From JAFGVL01 sp963663245 (GTDB taxonomy: Bacteria > Bacteroidota > Bacteroidia > Bacteroidales > Paludibacteraceae): DNA of 64,000 nucleotides. The position numbers and the translations under genes were made by a program. Each line of letters starts with the position of its first letter. Position 1 is the stretch's first letter. The stretch covers positions 186,001 through 250,000 of the forward strand of contig OY760143.1 in assembly GCA_963663245.1 (NCBI GenBank), written 5' to 3'. The notes beneath the pieces are model-generated. The model was not told the DNA's origin and searched no databases. It was given only the letters and a program-made list of their open reading frames with translations. This document shows positions 16,726-25,032 of this stretch, in pieces.

Positions 16726-17709
16726 ATGAAAAAAAACATTGCCATAGTAGCTGGTGGAGACCAATCAGAAATAGTAGTTTCACTTAAAAGTGCACAAGGT
16801 CTGTTATCTTTTATTGATTCCGAAAAATACAACCTATACATAGCCGTAATTGAAAAAAATAACTGGCGCATTCAACTATTCGATGGTCAAGAACTCCCTA
16901 TTGACAAAAATGACTTTAGCTTTGAGTTATGTGGCAACAAAGTGACTTTTGATTGTGCTTATATCACTATTCATGGCATTCCTGGTGAAGATGGAAAACT
17001 ACAAGGGTATTTTGAAATGATTGGGATGCCCTATAGCTGTAGCGACGTGTTAGCAGCTGCCCTTACATTTAATAAATTTAGCTGCAATAATTATTTAAAA
17101 GGCTTTGGTATTAAAGTCGCTGACTCAATAATGCTACGCAAAGGACAAAAATTAGAAGCTGATGAAGTAATTGAAAAACTTGGACTTCCTTGTTTTATTA
17201 AACCAAATATTGGTGGATCAAGTTTTGGGGTTACTAAAGTAAAAAATGCAGCTGAAATAGCTCCTGCTATTAAAAATGCCTTCTCTGAAGGAGATCAAGT
17301 AATAGTTGAAAGCTTTATGCAAGGCACCGAAATTACTTGTGGCATATATAAAACTGATATAAAAGAAGTAGTATTACCAATTACTGAAGTTGTGAGTCAA
17401 AATGACTTCTTCGACTTTAATGCAAAATACAATGGACAAGTTGAAGAAATAACTCCAGCTCGAATATCAGAAGATTTAACTAACCGCGTCCAAAAGCTCA
17501 CCTCAGCAGCTTATGATATTCTTGGATGTAAAGGAATTGTACGTATTGACTACATCATTACTGAAGGTGATGTAATTAATCTTTTAGAAGTAAATACTAC
17601 TCCAGGCATGACAACAACCAGTTTTATTCCTCAACAAATAAAAGCAGCTGGATTAAATATTAAAAATGTTATGACTGATATTATTGAGTATTCAATTGCC
17701 CAGAAATAA
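16726..17709 (+). CDS. ddl: D-alanine-D-alanine ligase
   Basis: 327 residues of the ATP-grasp superfamily. N-terminal GGDQSEIVVSLKSA stands in for the usual GGxSxExxVS. HGIPGEDGKLQGYFEMIGMPY, CFIKPNIGGSSFGVTKV (ATP-binding lysine and loop) and the Mg-binding LLEVNTTPGMTTTSFIPQQ are all visible. It makes D-Ala-D-Ala for peptidoglycan in the cytosol. Operon with rluD and the PASTA gene is supported by 1-bp overlap and 6-bp spacing. Confidence 0.96.
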   Translation: MKKNIAIVAGGDQSEIVVSLKSAQGLLSFIDSEKYNLYIAVIEKNNWRIQLFDGQELPIDKNDFSFELCGNKVTFDCAYITIHGIPGEDGKLQGYFEMIGMPYSCSDVLAAALTFNKFSCNNYLKGFGIKVADSIMLRKGQKLEADEVIEKLGLPCFIKPNIGGSSFGVTKVKNAAEIAPAIKNAFSEGDQVIVESFMQGTEITCGIYKTDIKEVVLPITEVVSQNDFFDFNAKYNGQVEEITPARISEDLTNRVQKLTSAAYDILGCKGIVRIDYIITEGDVINLLEVNTTPGMTTTSFIPQQIKAAGLNIKNVMTDIIEYSIAQK

Positions 17710-17907
17710 TAATTAGTATATAATTCTTTTCTAAAAATATTTCTAAAAAAGAAATTTCCTATGCGATTTTTTTTGAAAATATTTCAAAAAAGAAAACCCA
17801 ATCTGAAATTATAATATTGCGAATGCCCAAAAAATATCCTGTTGATAAGTTTTTTCGCAATAAGTATTATTTTTTGTAATTTAGCATAGCGAAAAAGTGC
17901 ACACTTT
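17710..17907. repeat. AT-rich intergenic stretch with a degenerate tandem repeat
   Basis: A near-identical segment of about 20 bp (AAAATATTTC, one T or none, then AAAAAAGAAA) occurs at 17734-17754 and 17776-17796. The second copy sits in a possible hairpin TTTTGAAA-ATA-TTTCAAAA. No ORF is present. It may end ddl transcription and hold the promoter of the prenyl synthase gene, but no clean TAnnTTTG element is visible. Confidence 0.5.
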
Positions 17908-18882
17908 ATGCATACAACAGAACACATACAAGGTATTGTTGAACAGGTACTTAAAGAGGAGAAGTGGGATATAAATCCTCATGGGTTATACGATCCTATT
18001 GCCTATGTTTTAGGACTAGGTGGTAAAAGAATTCGACCAGTACTATTACTAATGTCAACAAATTTATTCACTGAAGATATTGAAGAGGGGATTAATCCGT
18101 CAATAGGAATTGAAGTTTTTCATAACTTCACATTATTACATGATGATATCATGGATAAAGCTCCTGTTCGAAGAAAAAAACCTACTGTACATATTAAATG
18201 GAATGAAAATACTGCAATACTCTCTGGAGACGCAATGCTAATTAAAGCATACCAATATATGTCAGACTTGCCAGAAAAGAAATTAGCAAAATGTCTAGAG
18301 GTATTCTCACAAACAGCCCTAGAGGTATGCGAAGGTCAACAGTACGATATGGATTTCGAAAAACGTGACAATGTAAATGCTGACGAATATCTTGAAATGA
18401 TTCGTTTAAAAACAGCTGTTTTGCTTGCTGGAAGCTTACAAATTGGGGCCATAATAGGAGGTGCAAAGGAGAAAGATGCTAAACTATTGTATAATTTTGG
18501 CATCAATATCGGTCTTGCCTTTCAATTAAAAGATGATTTATTAGATGTTTACGGAGATCCCGAAAATTTTGGAAAACAAGTAGGAGGAGATATCCTCAAC
18601 AATAAAAAAACTTACTTACTTATAAATGCACTTAACAATGCTAGTGACAAAAAGAAAAAAAACTTAAAAGAATGGATTTCAAAAAAACAATTTAAGGCTT
18701 CTGAGAAAATTGAAGCGATTACGAACATCTACAATGAAACAGGAGTTAAAAACTTATGCGAAAAAAAAATGAATGATTATTTTAATACCGCTATAAGTTG
18801 TTTAAATAAAGTATCAGTAGAGCCCAATAGAAAAATAATACTCAACGATATAGCCAACCAACTAATGAATAGAGAAGTGTAA
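17908..18882 (+). CDS. Polyprenyl diphosphate synthase (short or medium chain)
   Basis: 324 residues of the trans-isoprenyl synthase fold. First aspartate-rich motif LLHDDIMD (D79, D80, D83) and second QLKDDLLD; GGKRIRPVLLLMS near residue 38 binds the diphosphate. It condenses isopentenyl diphosphate with an allylic diphosphate in the cytosol, making FPP or GGPP. Chain length cannot be fixed from sequence alone. The window encodes a second, more divergent synthase near 30 kb, so this one probably supplies the shorter product; that split is inferred. Confidence 0.88.
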   Translation: MHTTEHIQGIVEQVLKEEKWDINPHGLYDPIAYVLGLGGKRIRPVLLLMSTNLFTEDIEEGINPSIGIEVFHNFTLLHDDIMDKAPVRRKKPTVHIKWNENTAILSGDAMLIKAYQYMSDLPEKKLAKCLEVFSQTALEVCEGQQYDMDFEKRDNVNADEYLEMIRLKTAVLLAGSLQIGAIIGGAKEKDAKLLYNFGINIGLAFQLKDDLLDVYGDPENFGKQVGGDILNNKKTYLLINALNNASDKKKKNLKEWISKKQFKASEKIEAITNIYNETGVKNLCEKKMNDYFNTAISCLNKVSVEPNRKIILNDIANQLMNREV

Positions 18883-18903
18883 ACTCTGTGAATTAACAAG
18901 CCT

Positions 18904-19650
18904 ATGCCATATAGAAGACTACCCAATACCGACCAAGCCAGATTACGCACGTTAAAACAAGCTATTTCTGAACATAGCAGACAGACTAACGTAAATGACC
19001 TAACTATCTCTTATAAACTAATAAATGATGCTAAGATATATCTCAATAATTTTGAGAAAACATTAGCTCAATATCACCAAGCACTAGGGAATCAAGTTGC
19101 TGCCAATAAAAACTACCAGCATGTTGTTAAAAATGCTCGATTATACATTTCTCATTTTATTCAGGTTCTCAATTTGTCCATTACAAGAAATGAAATAAAA
19201 AAAGAGAATAAGTCTTGTTACAAATTAGAAGTAGATAATTTTGCTGTTCCTGATTTAAGCACTGAGAATGCTCTTATAGAGTGGGGACAAAACCTTATTG
19301 ATGGTGAATCTGATCGTATGTCAAAGGGAGGTACTCCTATGTTTAACCCAACAATTGCTAAGGTAAAAGTACATTACGATATATTTAGAGAATATAAAAC
19401 TAGCCAGAAAGTATTCCAACAAAATACAGCCAGATACCTAGATATTGTAGCTAATATGCGGAAAGAGGGTGATTCAATTATTCAAGATATTTGGAACGAG
19501 GTTGAAGCTAAATATCAAGACCTTCCTCCTTACAGGCGATTAAAACATTGTCAAGACTATGGAATTATCTACTATTACAGAAGAGGAGAAGAAAAACTTT
19601 CGCCAGCGAGTGATATAGATACTATTTCAGTCACAGCTAATTCATATTAA
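18904..19650 (+). CDS. Unrecognised mostly helical cytosolic protein
   Basis: 248 residues with no signal peptide or membrane segment. Predicted long helices (DQARLRTLKQAISEHSRQ, then NNFEKTLAQYHQALGNQ and KNARLYISHFIQVLNLS) suggest a four-helix or similar bundle. A short strand-like segment CYKLEVDNFAVPDLSTENAL follows, and the C terminus has KHCQDYGIIYYYRRGEEKL. I do not recognise a family with certainty. It starts 21 bp after the prenyl synthase gene and precedes the NlpC/P60 gene by 13 bp, so it sits in an apparent operon linking isoprenoid and wall functions. Confidence 0.65.
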   Translation: MPYRRLPNTDQARLRTLKQAISEHSRQTNVNDLTISYKLINDAKIYLNNFEKTLAQYHQALGNQVAANKNYQHVVKNARLYISHFIQVLNLSITRNEIKKENKSCYKLEVDNFAVPDLSTENALIEWGQNLIDGESDRMSKGGTPMFNPTIAKVKVHYDIFREYKTSQKVFQQNTARYLDIVANMRKEGDSIIQDIWNEVEAKYQDLPPYRRLKHCQDYGIIYYYRRGEEKLSPASDIDTISVTANSY

Positions 19651-19663
19651 CCTTCATTGCTAT

Positions 19664-20371
19664 ATGATTATGTCAAAATTAAGAACTTGTATTTTTATTT
19701 GTTGTGCTTTCAGCTGCTTTTTTTTATTTTCTTGCTCAAGTACGAGTTCATTAGCTGTGAATGACTCCTCCTATAAATATTCTTATAGCCCTAATCCTAT
19801 TATTGACTCCTTACTCACCTATTCTTTCAAACAAATGGGCAAGCCTTATAAAAGGGCTGCAAACGGACCTAATGCCTTTGATTGTTCTGGCTTTACTTCT
19901 TTTGTATTTAATAAATTTGGATATGATCTTTTGCGAACCTCTAGTGGACAATCTAAAAATGGTAAAAAAGTATCAAAGAAGAACTTAAAACCAGGAGACT
20001 TAGTTTTCTTTAAAGGCAGAAATTCCCATTCATCACGTATTGGACATGTTGGAATAGTAGTCTCGATTGACGAAAAAAACAGCTTTTCTTTTATACATGC
20101 AGCAGTAAGCACAGGAATCTCTCACGATAAAAGCAATGCTCCCTATTATGCAAAAAGGTATCTTACTGCTTGCAGAGTAATAGACTCAGACCTTAAGGCA
20201 AAAAAAGAAGAAAAAAATAGTTCAAGAAAAAAGGACTCTCATATAGTAAAAAAAGGAGATACGTTATATAATATCTCCAAAAGATATGACTGCACCGTAG
20301 ATGAGCTAAAACAAAAAAATGGCTTAAAATCTAACAGTCTAAAAATTGGACAAGAACTACAACTAAAATAA
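19664..20371 (+). CDS. NlpC/P60 (C40) lipoprotein endopeptidase with LysM
   Basis: 235 residues (233 from the second ATG at 19670). Lipoprotein signal FLFSC near residue 24. The C40 core at about 42-165 has catalytic cysteine in FDCSGFTSFVF, histidine in GHVGIVV and a third polar residue in FIHAAV. A Lys-rich linker (AKKEEKNSSRKK) leads to one LysM domain (HIVKKGDTLYNISKRYDCTV...). It should cleave D-Glu-mDAP bonds in stem peptides while LysM holds the glycan, at the periplasmic face of a membrane. It ends 6 bp from the convergent TonB-type receptor gene. Confidence 0.92.
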   Translation: MIMSKLRTCIFICCAFSCFFLFSCSSTSSLAVNDSSYKYSYSPNPIIDSLLTYSFKQMGKPYKRAANGPNAFDCSGFTSFVFNKFGYDLLRTSSGQSKNGKKVSKKNLKPGDLVFFKGRNSHSSRIGHVGIVVSIDEKNSFSFIHAAVSTGISHDKSNAPYYAKRYLTACRVIDSDLKAKKEEKNSSRKKDSHIVKKGDTLYNISKRYDCTVDELKQKNGLKSNSLKIGQELQLK

Positions 20372-20377
20372 CTCTAA

Positions 20378-22825
20378 CTAAAAGTCCTCTACATCTTCTC
20401 CATTCATATCATTTTGCTTTTTCTCTTTCTTTTTCTCTCCATTACCAAAGTTATATGTAATTGTAAAAGTAGCCTGTGGTCCTACAAAAGAGAATTCTTC
20501 GTATTGAGAGAAATCAATATCTGCCGTTTCAGTAATTCGTTTTCTAGTATTAAAAACATCTCTTACTGATAAGCTCGCATTAACAGTTTTATCAAAGAAT
20601 GATTTTCTTATACCTAGATCCAACCTATACCTAGCTAAGGATGTCCCTTGCACAACCGCTTTAGGAGAAGAGTAGCGACCTGTAATTTGAGCAGAAAATG
20701 TTTTTGATAATAAAAAATTACTAATAATTCGGGCTTTCCATGAAAAACTTTCATTCCCTTCAACTAATACCGTTTGAGTAGAAGAAATATCAAAAGAACT
20801 TGGTTGTAGATAGTAATAAAAAAAATCTAGGGTGGTTGTTAAATTTAAAAATTTAGCAATACTATTTTTCGAGATTAACTCCAATCCTGAAGATTCAGAT
20901 TGCGTAACATTCATATAAGTAGTATTTAAGACACCATTGTCCTCAAATCTTATTCTCTCAATCTCATTATCTGTAAATCTATAATACAGAGAAGAAGAAA
21001 GCATGTGCTGATCATTTTTCCCATAAGTCTTCAAATAATTTAGCTCATAAGCAGAAGTAAACTCTGGCTTCAAATAAGGGTTTCCATAGCTAATATTAGT
21101 AGAGTCTGAATAATCATGAAAAGAATTTAATCGTCTTCCTCTAGGTCTATCAATTCGTCTTGTATAGTTCAGCTGAATTTCATCTTTCTTAGTTATATTA
21201 TACGCTAAAAAAGCCGATGGATAAAGTTGATAATCTTCTTTCTCAAGAAAATCGATATCTGACGATGATTTTGTTTCAGTTGAAATAAGCGTATATTCTC
21301 CTCGTAAACCTCCCATTAATCTTAATTCGTTAATCTTAGAACCATAGCTTGCATAATAAGCGTAAATCTGTTCTCCATAACTAAAACTATTAAATAAAGT
21401 TGGCACATCAACATATGTTTCTCCAATCTTATTTGCCCCATCAGAATAGCTATATCTTAAGCGTTTCTTTAAATCTACTCCGGTTTCGAACTTGCTATTT
21501 TCTGAAAAATTCTTTGTCAGATCCGATTTAAATTGCCAACTATTATTACTGGCATCTAGATTTTGAACTTGGTCTAAAGCTGTTCCTAGTCCTTCTTGAA
21601 TTGTTTGCAAATAATTAGCATCTCTCCCTATTTCAAAAAAAGAATACGAAAGGCTTGTTAATAGTTGAGATCCTTTTTTATCTATCGACCAAGAATGATC
21701 TAAAGTTGCATTCCCAGAATTTCGATACCCTGTTTCATAAATATCTCTACTATATTTTGATTCTATTGCATTTAAAGAGTCTCGAATGTCATAAGAAACA
21801 AGTTCTTCATTAATACCTATCCCTAGCAGGCCAAAACCAGCAATTCCAATGCTATGCTTGTCATTCATATGATAATTAAATCCAAAACGACCATTTACTC
21901 CTTGCCTAATATGCGTATAGTATTTATCTTGAAAAACAGCAGAGACAGTATCTGCTCCAGAAAAATAATATCTATCTGTAACCCCTTCATGTATATGCGA
22001 CCAATTTCTAAATCCTATATTCAGATACGCATCTACTTTTCCTTTATTGAAATTAAAATTAAGTCCTGCCGTTTCACCAACATTGCTCTCTGATGGCAGA
22101 ATAATTCCCGCTGTTGCATTTCCAAAATAACCAGCTTTTCTGTCTTTCTTTAGTACTAAATTTATAATCCCTGCTGTCCCTTCAGGGCTATATTTTGCCG
22201 ATGGATTGGTGATTATTTCAACCGACTGGATACTCCCTGCTGGCATTTGTTCTAATATCTGAGCTCTATTATCTTCTGTTAAACCAGAAGGTTTCCCATT
22301 AATCCAAACTTCCACATTAGTACTGCTTCGAAGAGATATATTTCCCTCAGGATCGACCTCCACCGAGGGCACATTTTCTAACACCTCCGAAACACTACCT
22401 CCTGCTGAAGAGATATTTTGATCAACAGAAAATACCTTTTTATCAACCTCAAATTTCATTTGAGATTCCTGTGCAATAATTTCAATATCGTCTAATAGTT
22501 CAGCATCCTCTTGTAAATAAATTGGACCCAAGTTTATAGCCTTATTTTTACCGCTAATATTCAAGGTTTTTACGTCTGACTCATACCCAACAAAAGATGT
22601 TGTGAGTGTATAAACTCCTATCTCAACACCCTCTAATATGAAAACCCCCTTACCATCAGACATCCCTCCCTTTACTAACGAATCTCCTACGGATAACATT
22701 ACGCCTACAAAGGGCATTGTTTTCTTAGTCGCTCTGTCAAAAACATGCGCTTGTATACTTACTTTTTGTGAAAAAACTAGCACAAAAAGCGAAATAAAAA
22801 TACTTGTGAAAAATATTCGTTTCAT
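20378..22825 (-). CDS. TonB-dependent-receptor-like outer-membrane protein with carboxypeptidase regulatory domain
   Basis: 815 residues. Signal peptide (ends LVFSQ), then a carboxypeptidase-regulatory-like domain (about 22-110, VSIQAHVFDRATKKTMPFVG), a plug domain (SVSEVLENVPSVEVDPEGNI, then SVEIITNPSAKYSPEGTAG) and a large barrel of the OMP_b-brl_3 type. It is not SusC-like: no SusD partner is adjacent. The substrate is unknown; metal complexes or peptides are common for this family. The tail (GEKKKEKKQND, then GEDVEDF) is unusually charged for a barrel end. Confidence 0.88.
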   Translation of the reverse strand: MKRIFFTSIFISLFVLVFSQKVSIQAHVFDRATKKTMPFVGVMLSVGDSLVKGGMSDGKGVFILEGVEIGVYTLTTSFVGYESDVKTLNISGKNKAINLGPIYLQEDAELLDDIEIIAQESQMKFEVDKKVFSVDQNISSAGGSVSEVLENVPSVEVDPEGNISLRSSTNVEVWINGKPSGLTEDNRAQILEQMPAGSIQSVEIITNPSAKYSPEGTAGIINLVLKKDRKAGYFGNATAGIILPSESNVGETAGLNFNFNKGKVDAYLNIGFRNWSHIHEGVTDRYYFSGADTVSAVFQDKYYTHIRQGVNGRFGFNYHMNDKHSIGIAGFGLLGIGINEELVSYDIRDSLNAIESKYSRDIYETGYRNSGNATLDHSWSIDKKGSQLLTSLSYSFFEIGRDANYLQTIQEGLGTALDQVQNLDASNNSWQFKSDLTKNFSENSKFETGVDLKKRLRYSYSDGANKIGETYVDVPTLFNSFSYGEQIYAYYASYGSKINELRLMGGLRGEYTLISTETKSSSDIDFLEKEDYQLYPSAFLAYNITKKDEIQLNYTRRIDRPRGRRLNSFHDYSDSTNISYGNPYLKPEFTSAYELNYLKTYGKNDQHMLSSSLYYRFTDNEIERIRFEDNGVLNTTYMNVTQSESSGLELISKNSIAKFLNLTTTLDFFYYYLQPSSFDISSTQTVLVEGNESFSWKARIISNFLLSKTFSAQITGRYSSPKAVVQGTSLARYRLDLGIRKSFFDKTVNASLSVRDVFNTRKRITETADIDFSQYEEFSFVGPQATFTITYNFGNGEKKKEKKQNDMNGEDVEDF

Positions 22826-22916
22826 ATATAAATGTAGGCTTGTAAATTGAAGATTTATTTATGCCAATATTTTATTGACATAAATATAGACTCACTTTTT
22901 CCGAAAAGGTTTAATT

Positions 22917-22952
22917 CAAAAATAAAAGCGTTGCTCAATAAAGAACAACGCT
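22917..22952 (-). terminator. Terminator after aroQ
   Basis: Inverted repeat AGCGTTG/CAACGCT (arms 22927-22933 and 22946-22952, 12-nt loop) is followed in the minus direction by TTTTATTTTT. It lies 22 bp beyond the aroQ stop. Confidence 0.8.
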
Positions 22953-22974
22953 CACACTATTTTGTTTCCTTCTA

Positions 22975-23397
22975 CTATTTGCTATTTATTAAAGCCTCAA
23001 CAGCCAAATGATATGATTGTAGACCGAAACCACAAATTACCCCTTTACAAACAGGAGACAAATAAGAATGATGACGGAATTCTTCACGAGCAAACACATT
23101 AGATATATGCACTTCTATCACTGGTGTTGTGACGCCTTTTATAGCGTCAGCTATCCCCACTGAAGTATGCGTATATGCTCCTGCATTTAACACAATACCA
23201 TCTGCTTTAAATCCTTCGGCATGTAACTTGTCTATAATCTCTCCTTCGTGATTCGACTGAAAATACGAAATATCATGTGAAGAGAATTTTCCTTGGAGTT
23301 CTTTTAAATAACTTTCGAAATCTTTTTCTCCGTAAATAGATGTTTCACGAGTCCCTAACAGATTGAGATTTGGCCCGTTAATGATTACAATATTCAT
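22975..23397 (-). CDS. aroQ: 3-dehydroquinate dehydratase, type II
   Basis: 140 residues, standard for the dodecameric type II enzyme of the shikimate pathway. Motifs: INGPNLNLLGTRE with catalytic Y22 in SIYG, NAGAYTHTSVGIADAI (active-site histidine and phosphate-binding region) and EVHISNVFAREEFRHHSYLS. It converts 3-dehydroquinate to 3-dehydroshikimate. It is divergent from the amidase gene, with a 68-bp gap between start codons, and monocistronic with its own terminator. Confidence 0.97.
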   Translation of the reverse strand: MNIVIINGPNLNLLGTRETSIYGEKDFESYLKELQGKFSSHDISYFQSNHEGEIIDKLHAEGFKADGIVLNAGAYTHTSVGIADAIKGVTTPVIEVHISNVFAREEFRHHSYLSPVCKGVICGFGLQSYHLAVEALINSK

Positions 23398-23439
23398 ATT
23401 GTTACAGTTTTTGTTTTTACAAAATTAGTTTTTTTTCTT

Positions 23440-23447
23440 TACTTTTG
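23440..23447 (+). promoter_or_regulatory. -7 element of the amidase promoter
   Basis: TACTTTTG matches TAnnTTTG. It contains an in-frame TTG, which therefore cannot be the start codon; transcription should begin near 23454. Confidence 0.55.
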
Positions 23448-23465
23448 ATAAAAAATATTCAAGAC

Positions 23466-24020
23466 ATGAGAAATTCAGCGATAATAATACTACTATTCAT
23501 TTGTACCTCTTCATTTTCTCAACTAAAAAAGGGAGCTCCTCTTCCAATAATAGATAAAACTTCAGAAGTGAATTATGGCTTTAGAAAAAGTTCAAATAGA
23601 AAAATAGATATTATTGTGGTGCACTCTACTTATGCCGTTAATAAAGATTCATTTGAAATAGACGCAGTACTTGAACAGTTCAAACAGTATAAGGTTTGCT
23701 CCCATTATATTATTGGGAGAAGTGGAGAGATATACCTAACCGTAAACGAAAAAAATGTAGCTTACCATGCAGGAAAAAGTATTTTGCCTGGCACCAGTAG
23801 AAAAAACCTAAATACTAATTCTATTGGAATAGAGCTAATCAACAGTAAAAAAACAGCTCCTACAGATGCACAGTATGAATCTCTTTTATATTTAATTCAA
23901 GACATTAAGAAGCGTAACCCTATTCAACACATTGTTCGTCATAGCGACATTGCTCCTGGCAGAAAAACGGATCCCTGGTTGTTTAATTGGGTCGTTTTTA
24001 TGAAGATGTTGGGGGAGTAA
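23466..24020 (+). CDS. N-acetylmuramoyl-L-alanine amidase (Amidase_2/PGRP fold)
   Basis: 184 residues from the ATG at 23466; an upstream TTG is inside the -7 element. Signal peptide ends SSFSQ. The zinc-dependent Amidase_2 core shows VVHSTYAVN (first ligand His), YHAGKS, and RHSDIAPGRKTDPW (second His and catalytic Lys). It cleaves the MurNAc-L-Ala bond of peptidoglycan in the periplasm. It is divergent from aroQ and ends before a bidirectional terminator. Confidence 0.9.
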   Translation: MRNSAIIILLFICTSSFSQLKKGAPLPIIDKTSEVNYGFRKSSNRKIDIIVVHSTYAVNKDSFEIDAVLEQFKQYKVCSHYIIGRSGEIYLTVNEKNVAYHAGKSILPGTSRKNLNTNSIGIELINSKKTAPTDAQYESLLYLIQDIKKRNPIQHIVRHSDIAPGRKTDPWLFNWVVFMKMLGE

Positions 24021-24050
24021 CAAAAAAGGATGTCTTAATTAGACATCCTT
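24021..24050. terminator. Bidirectional terminator between amidase and coiled-coil genes
   Basis: A 10-bp perfect inverted repeat (24026-24035 and 24041-24050, AAGGATGTCT/AGACATCCTT) with loop TAATT. On the minus strand it is followed by TTTTTTG; the plus-strand tail is weaker. It lies between two convergent stops. Confidence 0.8.
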
Positions 24051-24057
24051 CAAAATT

Positions 24058-24954
24058 TTATTCTAAATAAAAAGTATCTGACCCGATTAAGGCCCCATCA
24101 GTAAATACTTCTATTCTATATTCTCCTTCTAAAAGAGTTTCTTTAACTCTGTAGTAAACTATTTCTTTTGTTTTTTCGCCCTTATAAACAATAAGTCTTT
24201 TTATAGAGAATGGTATTTTCTTATTCTCATATTTAAATACATATGATCTACTCTTAGTAAGGACATCGTTATTTGGTTTTACAATTCTTACATAGAGTGA
24301 TTTTTCGCCTACTTCAGCTGTTACATTCTTCTGGATATTGAATCCTATTGCTATTGTTTGAATTTTTTTAATATTGCTGGTTTTTTTATCTCTTTTATTA
24401 AATGTTTCTATAATAAAATTATCAGCTTGCAACATAGAAGCACGCGTCACTACTTCTGTTAATTGTTCTTTCTCTTTGGTAAGTTGGTTGTTTGAGGCTG
24501 TAACTTTATTAATCTTAACCTTTACTACCCTATTCTCATTATAAAGCTTTGTATTCAATTTATTTAACGAATCTACTTGTCGAATATAATTCATCAACAC
24601 TTTACGTACTGTACTTAATTCTCCTTTCAATTCAGAAATCTTCTTACTGTTTGTAGATTTTACCGTACGAAGTTCGTCTAGTAATTGTTGGATTTTTTGC
24701 TTTTGGGTTTCCAACATCCTTGTTAAAGAATCATTCCCAATATTCATATCATAACCATCTACTTCAATGGCTAAGGCTTGTAATTCACGTTCAGTTTGTT
24801 CCTTTTCATAGACCAGCGTTTCTTCCACGCCTTTTAAGTCAGCTTCTTTTTGCTTAATCTCTAAATTTGATTTATAAAGCTGTAAGCCTAGCATTCCAAT
24901 AGCTACTACTGCAACTATTACTAAAACGGTTAATAATACGGATTTCTTCGACAT
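24058..24954 (-). CDS. Membrane-anchored coiled-coil protein, unknown function
   Basis: 298 residues. One N-terminal helix (about 7-27, LLTVLVIVAVVAIGMLGLQL) is followed by a long coiled coil (residues 30-180, rich in KQKIQQLL, ELKGELSTV and NNQLTKEKEQL heptads) and a C-terminal beta-rich domain (IAIGFNIQKNVTAEVGEKSL, then RVKETLLEGEYRIEVFTDG). The C-terminal module recurs in Bacteroidota proteins without known function. Predicted periplasmic, possibly a stalk presenting a binding domain. It is next to topA but has its own boundary. Confidence 0.7.
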   Translation of the reverse strand: MSKKSVLLTVLVIVAVVAIGMLGLQLYKSNLEIKQKEADLKGVEETLVYEKEQTERELQALAIEVDGYDMNIGNDSLTRMLETQKQKIQQLLDELRTVKSTNSKKISELKGELSTVRKVLMNYIRQVDSLNKLNTKLYNENRVVKVKINKVTASNNQLTKEKEQLTEVVTRASMLQADNFIIETFNKRDKKTSNIKKIQTIAIGFNIQKNVTAEVGEKSLYVRIVKPNNDVLTKSRSYVFKYENKKIPFSIKRLIVYKGEKTKEIVYYRVKETLLEGEYRIEVFTDGALIGSDTFYLE

Positions 24955-25000
24955 AAGGTAATTTTCTGAACGATAGACTACAAAGATAATTTTTTGCTCA

Positions 25001-25028
25001 AAAACCGAGCTTTATCCAGCTCGGTTTT
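25001..25028 (-). terminator. Terminator after topA
   Basis: An 11-bp inverted repeat (25001-25011 and 25018-25028, core ACCGAGCT/AGCTCGGT) with a TTATCC loop. The minus-strand arm ends in TTTT and is followed by TGAGC. It starts 4 bp beyond the topA stop. Confidence 0.8.
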
Positions 25029-25032
25029 TATG

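Noticed and set aside
23445..23465. TTG start of the amidase
   Set aside because: It overlaps the TACTTTTG element; the ATG at 23466 gives a standard signal peptide.
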